From S139-23 sp047639315 (GTDB lineage Bacteria; Planctomycetota; GCA-002687715; DRQF01), in contig JBLINQ010000148.1 in the NCBI GenBank assembly GCA_047639315.1, positions 1 through 12,368 on the forward strand: 12,368 nt of DNA. The letters are read 5' to 3'. The translations under genes and the position numbers were made by a program. Shown piece by piece: positions 8,381 to 12,368 of this stretch (positions are counted from its first letter, which is position 1; each line of letters opens with the position of its first letter). The notes below the pieces were generated by a model, which was not told the origin of the DNA, did no database searches, and worked only from the letters and a program-made list of their open reading frames with translations.

Positions 8381-9676
8381 CTACATGATTTTGGAGTCAG
8401 CAAACCACTTCAGAGTCGTCTGCGTTTGCTTGGCCTCCTCGTCGCTTGCCAAGAACTGGATGTCGCCATGAAGGACGTGATGGCCAATTGGGGTGCCCTT
8501 GGGGAAAACAGCGGGAACAGTGATCTTGATTGAACCACTGTGGCGGAGCTTACCGTCAGGTCCGGGTCTGCCTTTGGAGAACACTGGCTTGCCAACTAAG
8601 AACCCTTCAGGGTACTTGACGTTGAACGTGATGGGGACTGCACCGCCTTTTTCGTGGCCATTGACGTGCCAACCCTTCGGAATCATGACGGTCACAGTCA
8701 ACGTAGCCTTGCGATCCTTCTTTAGCAGCGGGTTGCCCATGACAGGCATTCCCGCAGAGATCGTCGCAAAGAAGGAAAAGGCTCCTTTCTTCTTGGTTTC
8801 GACACCGACTGCTCGTTCCAGTGCCGGTTTCAACTCGTGAGCGAGCGCATTGATTGCCACAAGCGTACCATCGGCAGCGATCACGATGTAACCCCACGAA
8901 AAGTGACCAAACTGCGACAGGAGCTGCTTGGCACAAGCTGCGTTTTTCATTCGCACGCGCGTGTGACCATGCATCTTGTATCGGTCGATGAGATGATCTG
9001 CGTTTTTGCCGCTGTTGTGTTTGTCGTTGATGAGTAGGACATTGAATTTGTCTGAGCCAAGGTAGTTTGTCGCCCCTTTCACGAAGGGGAATCCTTCCCA
9101 GCAATTGTGTCATGAGGGTGCCCAGCATTCGATGATAAGCGCTCGCCCTAAGAAACTGTCACGGTTGACGACCTTGCCGCCAATTGTCGTGAACTCGAAG
9201 TTGGGAACTTTGCGTCCAACAACGGCACCCTGAAGCGGCTTGCTGGAAGGGCGGAGGGTGATGGAAGATCCATCGGGCTCAATTTTGACAACATCAAACA
9301 TCGAGTCGCCAATACGAAGTGGCAACTCAGCTAAGTATGACTCCCAGCTTTCGAGCTTGCCATCATGATTTTGGTCGATGGCTAAGTAAGTCGATGTGTA
9401 AGTCACCGTCCCGTTCTTGCGCTTCGAACGCGAGGAACCACTATGACCGCCCTTATCCTCCGGGAGGAAGATGTCGAACGTCTCACCCGCGACTTTGATC
9501 GATCCTTTGAGCGCAAGCTTTTTGGGTGACTTGATGAAGAGTCCCGCATCGATGTAAATCGAGAATTCTCTCTCCGCCTCGCACGCTGACATTCTGATGA
9601 CGACATCGGTTTGTTCTTGAGCCCAGCTGGCGGAAGCGAAGATTGTGGCGATAAGGATGCAGATCATAAGACGCAT
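8381..9676 (-). CDS. Putative selenoprotein: exported TlpA-like thioredoxin with UxxC centre and C-terminal DsbD-alpha-like domain
   Basis: I read one 431-residue protein across an in-frame TGA (9112-9110), decoded as Sec189. The start is ATG 9676-9674, with AGGAG at 9688-9684 seven bases upstream. Domains: Sec signal peptide (about 1-19, cleavage after SWA); a beta-rich region; an EF-hand loop DQNHDGKLESWE (101-112) with Asp, Asn, Asp, Gly and Glu in canonical places; a TlpA/thioredoxin fold from about 152 to 290, starting VGRKVPNFEF and GGKVV, with active site W185-A-P-S-U189-H-N-C192; then about 303-428 resembling the DsbD N-terminal (alpha) domain (TVTVMIPKGWHVN, YPEGF, HGDIQF). Two features are odd: the DsbD-alpha Cys pair is absent (ASDEEAK), and the cis-Pro loop before the IVIAADG strand reads FSWG with no Pro. 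By family it should exchange thiols and disulfides outside the cytoplasm; its partner is unknown. The alternative is a nonsense-mutated gene, but a TGA falling exactly on the redox Cys, with both halves in frame, argues against that. It stands alone. Confidence 0.85.
9073..9109 (-). promoter_or_regulatory. Candidate bacterial SECIS element downstream of the Sec codon
   Basis: Counting the U of UGA as base 1, the mRNA has CCCCUU (24-29), loop CGUGA (30-34) and AAGGGG (35-40), a perfect six-pair stem at 9089-9073. The loop begins 26 bases after UGA and has G in its second place followed by U. This agrees with known bacterial SECIS features: an apical-loop G within the first two positions, at roughly 16-37 bases from UGA. 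A competing hairpin, GGGAA/UUCCC with a GGA loop (9099-9087), shares bases with it. The structure was found by eye and not folded computationally. Confidence 0.6.
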
Positions 9677-9862
9677 ACAAAGACTCCTGGTGGCGTCGCC
9701 GACAGTTTCTGCGGCACTCGCGGTTGATATGGTACACGAATCGGGAGTGGCCTGTCGTCAGGCGGTGTCAAGTGGGAACTGGGGCTCTAACTGGTGTGAG
9801 GAGGCGTATCACTGAATCACCGAGTGCGGTAAAAATGCCGAGGTAGCTGGCGCTGTAGCTAC

Positions 9863-9892
9863 GGAAGTGAGGGGAATAAACCTGGTACGGTA
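9863..9892 (-). repeat. Gene-end repeat, distal copy after purK
   Basis: This 30-base unit matches the one at 9907-9936 at 27 of 30 positions, with a 44-base period. Both contain GGAAGTGAGGGG followed by an A/T-rich hexamer and CCTGGTAC on the plus strand. It lies downstream of purK in the sense orientation of that gene, with its TAATC-type core changed to TTATT. Confidence 0.7.
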
Positions 9893-9906
9893 TAGGCGGT
9901 TGTTGG

Positions 9907-9936
9907 GGAAGTGAGGGGATTAGACCTGGTACCGTA
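9907..9936 (-). repeat. Gene-end repeat, copy overlapping the purK stop
   Basis: On the minus strand this unit reads TACGGTACCAGGTCTAAT and then CCCCTCACTTCC. The purK stop codon TAA (9922-9920) and most of its last five codons, V-R-Y-Q-V, are made from it. The core is shared with the motif downstream of the peroxidase and kinase genes. Confidence 0.7.
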
Positions 9937-10975
9937 CAAGCGCTTTTTCTCGGGCGCCTTCGAATCGGGAGCTGAGAGGAGACTCGGTTAGCCATCGTGC
10001 AAGTTCTTTTCGATCCGCATGATGGAAGTTGACGTGTCCGAGTTTTCGCCCGGGGCGAACGTCTTTGCCATACCAGTGAATTCTCGCCCCAGGCGTGGTG
10101 TACCACTCGTTGGTTAGCTCATCACCGATGAGATTGATCATCATGCTGTGCCCAGATTGATCGATCTTTGGAAGGGGGAGTCCTGCCACAGCGCGAAGGT
10201 GCAATTCGAATTGGCTCACGGAGGCACCAGCTTGAGTCCAATGGCCCGAGTTGTGAACGCGAGGTGCAATCTCGTTAATTAGGAGTCCGTCGTTGGTGAC
10301 GAAGAACTCCACAGCCATCACCCCGATGTAGTCCAAATCGTTCATCAAAACAGAGAGGTAGCTCTCTGCTTCTTCTTGATACGCCGCAAATTCACCTTCC
10401 AGCTTAAGGCTCAGTTGCAAGATGCCATCAGCATGGAAATTCTCAGTTAGTTCGTAGAAAGCAAACTCACCATTTGCATTGCGCGCGCCCACCAATGAAA
10501 CTTCGGTTTCGAAGTTGATAAACTGTTCGGCGATGGCATTTGACTTCCAGTCTGGCAGCTCGGCACCGGATTCTCCTTGGTAGCGCCATTGGCCCTTGCC
10601 GTCGTATCCGTCGCGAGCGCTTTTGAGAAGAAAGCGGTCGCCCAAGGTGGCAATCAGGTCTTCGAGAGTCGAGTCTTTTTTTGTCACGCACCATGGTGAA
10701 GTGGGCAAGCCCACGGAATCGAGACGGGCTTTTTGTTTACGTCGATCAGGAATGCACTCGAATGCGGCCCCGTTGATCCAGCCAGGATGGGCTACGACTG
10801 AATTGATGAAAGCACTTGGCTGCCAGTGTTCTCGCTCGGCAGTAATTGTGACATCCGTCGGAATCGGCGAACTCTCTTCAATCGACATCGTCTGAACATG
10901 AAGCCCAAGCCTGTTTCCAGCTTCATGAAGCATGTTACCAAGCTGACCGTTTCCAAGAACATAAATCGGCTTCAT
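9920..10975 (-). CDS. purK: N5-carboxyaminoimidazole ribonucleotide synthase
   Basis: An ATP-grasp enzyme of de novo purine synthesis. It uses ATP and bicarbonate to turn AIR into N5-CAIR in the cytoplasm, and its product is the substrate of PurE. At 351 residues it is of normal size. Visible motifs are LGNGQLGNM (7-15) at the N-terminal nucleotide-like fold, GYDGKGQ (123-129) in the ATP-grasp loop, and NEIAPRVHNSGHWT (234-247) followed by SQFELHLRA (254-262), all typical of PurK. ATG 10975 overlaps the purE stop as ATGA, so the two genes are very likely translationally coupled and co-transcribed. The final five residues (VRYQV) and the stop come from the dispersed repeat, so the C-terminal tail is probably not conserved. 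Confidence 0.96.
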   Translation of the reverse strand: MKPIYVLGNGQLGNMLHEAGNRLGLHVQTMSIEESSPIPTDVTITAEREHWQPSAFINSVVAHPGWINGAAFECIPDRRKQKARLDSVGLPTSPWCVTKKDSTLEDLIATLGDRFLLKSARDGYDGKGQWRYQGESGAELPDWKSNAIAEQFINFETEVSLVGARNANGEFAFYELTENFHADGILQLSLKLEGEFAAYQEEAESYLSVLMNDLDYIGVMAVEFFVTNDGLLINEIAPRVHNSGHWTQAGASVSQFELHLRAVAGLPLPKIDQSGHSMMINLIGDELTNEWYTTPGARIHWYGKDVRPGRKLGHVNFHHADRKELARWLTESPLSSRFEGAREKALVRYQV

Positions 10976-11469
10976 GAGTCTTGCTGTCCTGGCAATTTGT
11001 CGTTCATGACTCGCTCTGTTTGTTGACTCCGGAAATCGGCAATCCGCGCGGCGACCTCAGGATTATTCAAGGCGATGATTTGACTGGCGAGCAAGCCAGC
11101 ATTCGCGGCGCCGGCAGCGCCAATGGCGAGGGTTCCGACAGCGACGCCTTTTGGCATCTGGACGATCGACAGAAGACTATCCATGCCGCTCAGCGCTTTG
11201 CTTTGAACGGGGACACCCAAGACTGGGAGGGCCGTGCTTGAGGCCACCATGCCTGGGAGGTGGGCGGCACCGCCGGCACCAGCGATAATCACTTGGTAGC
11301 CCTTGGCAGCAGCTGTCTTAGCGAAAGAGAACAACTTTTCTGGTGTGCGATGTGCCGAGACCACTTCGGCATCCCAGCTAACACCCAGCTCGCTGAGCAT
11401 ATCGGTTGCGGCCTTGAGCGTTTCCCAATCGCTCGTTGACCCCATTACCACTGCTACCTGACTCGTCAT
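10972..11469 (-). CDS. purE: N5-CAIR mutase, class I PurE
   Basis: Converts N5-CAIR to CAIR in de novo purine synthesis, immediately after PurK. The 165-residue protein shows the class I signature: MGSTSDW (9-15), SAHRTP (38-43, His40 matching the catalytic His of E. coli PurE), AGAGGAAHLPGM (63-74) and LPVLGVPV (81-88). The start at ATG 11469 follows AGGAG at 11480-11476 with six bases between. It is the first gene of the purEK pair, and the presence of PurK supports the bacterial class I two-step route over the direct AIR carboxylase. The 209-base gap to the divergent DinB-like gene should carry its promoter, but I could not identify convincing -35/-10 boxes. Confidence 0.97.
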   Translation of the reverse strand: MTSQVAVVMGSTSDWETLKAATDMLSELGVSWDAEVVSAHRTPEKLFSFAKTAAAKGYQVIIAGAGGAAHLPGMVASSTALPVLGVPVQSKALSGMDSLLSIVQMPKGVAVGTLAIGAAGAANAGLLASQIIALNNPEVAARIADFRSQQTERVMNDKLPGQQDS

Positions 11470-11678
11470 GTTCTTCTCCTGACTGTGACAATTTTGGACA
11501 AGTTAGCACGGGACTCCCCAATTCTCCAATTGTAGGGCCACCGGAGACAAGCGCTGGATTGGGGGTTTCGCGGCGACGACGGAGATTGACTCGAATGCCT
11601 ACCTCCTGTACGGTCGCATTGAGCGCAATCTGGGCACCACAGCCCGGTTCTTGCCCAATTCACGGTAGAGAAACTCCT

Positions 11679-12176
11679 ATGAACTCGATTGATCTTATTC
11701 GCGGCAATTTGACGAGAAGTGCCGATTATACCCTGGCCAAGATCGAAGATATGCGAGACCACTGTTTCGTGTTTCCTACTTCGCACGGGGGAGGTCACAC
11801 CATGTGGGTTCTCGGACATTTGGCCTATGTTGAAGGCCTCGTCATTCACGAATTCATGTTTGGTGATACGAACCCAGTGGCTAAATGGAAACCAACCTTT
11901 GATGGCGACGAAGTCACGGCCGACCAAGAGCGATATCCGCCTTTTGATGAAGTGCTATTCTTGTGCCGCGAAATGCGGGCAAAAACGATTGACTTGATCA
12001 ACAAATTGAAGGAAAACGATCTCGACAAGGTGAGCGCCAATGCTCCCAAAGGACAAGAAGCGATTTTTGGTGATTATCGCCTTTGTCTCCAGTTCGTTGC
12101 CGACCACTGGCTCATGCATCGTGGGCAATTGGCAGGGGCACGCCGCGTCGCCGAGAAAAATCGTATGTGGTTTTAG
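11679..12176 (+). CDS. DinB-like four-helix metal-binding family protein
   Basis: A 165-residue protein resembling the DinB/YfiT-like superfamily. Conserved points are HTMWVLGHLAYVEG (40-53, His47 as likely first ligand) and DHWLMHRGQLAGARR (142-156, His143 and His147), giving the usual three-His metal site. Proteins of this fold include thiol-dependent transferases as well as many uncharacterised members, so the reaction is unknown. ATG 11679 is chosen because the family is about 150-170 residues long and conserved sequence begins just after it. The Shine-Dalgarno site is weak (GGTAGAG, eight bases upstream). The same frame is open back to 11436, but that part is antisense to purE and not family-like. 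Confidence 0.85.
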   Translation: MNSIDLIRGNLTRSADYTLAKIEDMRDHCFVFPTSHGGGHTMWVLGHLAYVEGLVIHEFMFGDTNPVAKWKPTFDGDEVTADQERYPPFDEVLFLCREMRAKTIDLINKLKENDLDKVSANAPKGQEAIFGDYRLCLQFVADHWLMHRGQLAGARRVAEKNRMWF

Positions 12177-12201
12177 TTTCATACTCGTAATCCCTACTTA
12201 C

Positions 12202-12368
12202 ATGCCCCCAATAAGAAGCCAGCTGAGGATCTATTCCGCCCACCACCAAGGAGTTGCCGCCGAATGCAACTGGATGGCAGAATGTTATGCTGTTGGGGCG
12301 AGACAGAAACCAAAGGCTTCGTTGATCTCGCTTTTTGTTCTGATCATCGTCACGATGAAATTCGTATC
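12202..12368 (+). CDS. Possible N-terminal fragment of a gene running off the window
   Basis: ATG 12202 opens a frame that stays open for 55 codons to the window edge and ends in a hydrophobic stretch (SLISLFVLIIV) that could be a membrane segment or signal. There is no Shine-Dalgarno site before it. A competing ATG at 12263 in another frame has AAGGAG nine bases upstream (12248-12253) but encodes an unlikely peptide. Fifty-five open codons could arise by chance, so this is weak. Confidence 0.2.
   Translation, partial: MPPIRSQLRIYSAHHQGVAAECNWMAECYAVGARQKPKASLISLFVLIIVTMKFV

Noticed and set aside
8381..9082. Separate 233-residue gene starting at GTG 9082
   Set aside because: It has no Shine-Dalgarno site, begins inside the thioredoxin fold, and is in frame with the upstream half across one TGA at the catalytic position.
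9863..9936. CRISPR-like array
   Set aside because: Only two imperfect units with a 14-base spacer; copies elsewhere lie singly at gene ends.
11436..11678. N-terminal extension of the DinB-like protein by 81 residues
   Set aside because: Proline/serine/arginine-rich, partly antisense to purE, and not family-like; ATG 11679 gives the normal family length.
12263..12368. ORF from ATG 12263 with a good AAGGAG site
   Set aside because: The peptide is Cys/His-rich and not protein-like over 35 codons, and it competes with another frame; too short to call.

Overview
The window looks like a chromosomal segment of a Planctomycetota-type bacterium, probably Pirellulales-like. This rests on gene content only: a Ser/Thr kinase joined through one membrane helix to Ig-like repeats and a C-terminal FGE/SUMF1 domain, and a very long lipoprotein joining a LamG-like domain to a di-heme cytochrome c peroxidase module. 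Shine-Dalgarno sites are ordinary (AGGAG type). No phage, IS element, CRISPR array, tRNA or rRNA is visible.

Layout. Positions 43-2976 (+) encode the di-heme peroxidase/LamG lipoprotein. It converges on 3117-6704 (-), the transmembrane kinase/FGE protein. Positions 6705-7501 hold no intact gene, only a frame-broken remnant and a strong nested inverted repeat. Positions 7502-7864 (+) encode a small EthD-family protein. Positions 7865-8380 again hold only broken frames and hairpins. Positions 8381-9676 (-) encode one exported thioredoxin-like protein interrupted by a single in-frame TGA. Positions 9920-11469 (-) are a purE-purK operon. A divergent DinB-like gene lies at 11679-12176 (+), and the last 190 bases may hold the start of another gene.

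The main result is at 8381-9676. An ORF caller splits this gene in two because of a TGA at 9110-9112. The two halves are in the same frame, and the TGA falls exactly on the first catalytic cysteine of the thioredoxin WCxxC site, giving W-A-P-S-U-H-N-C. A hairpin with a G and U in its loop follows at a distance suited to a bacterial SECIS element. I therefore annotate a 431-residue selenoprotein: signal peptide, EF-hand, TlpA-like fold with a UxxC centre, then a DsbD-alpha-like domain that has lost its own cysteine pair. This is a proposed extracytoplasmic thiol redox protein with an unusual domain order.

A second pattern is a short motif, GTACSGTACCAGGTCTAAT on the coding strand. It lies directly downstream of three of the six intact genes (peroxidase, kinase, purK), always in the sense orientation. 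At purK it supplies the last five codons and the stop codon. purE and purK act in consecutive steps of purine synthesis and are coupled by an ATGA overlap. The other genes show no obvious pathway link to each other.
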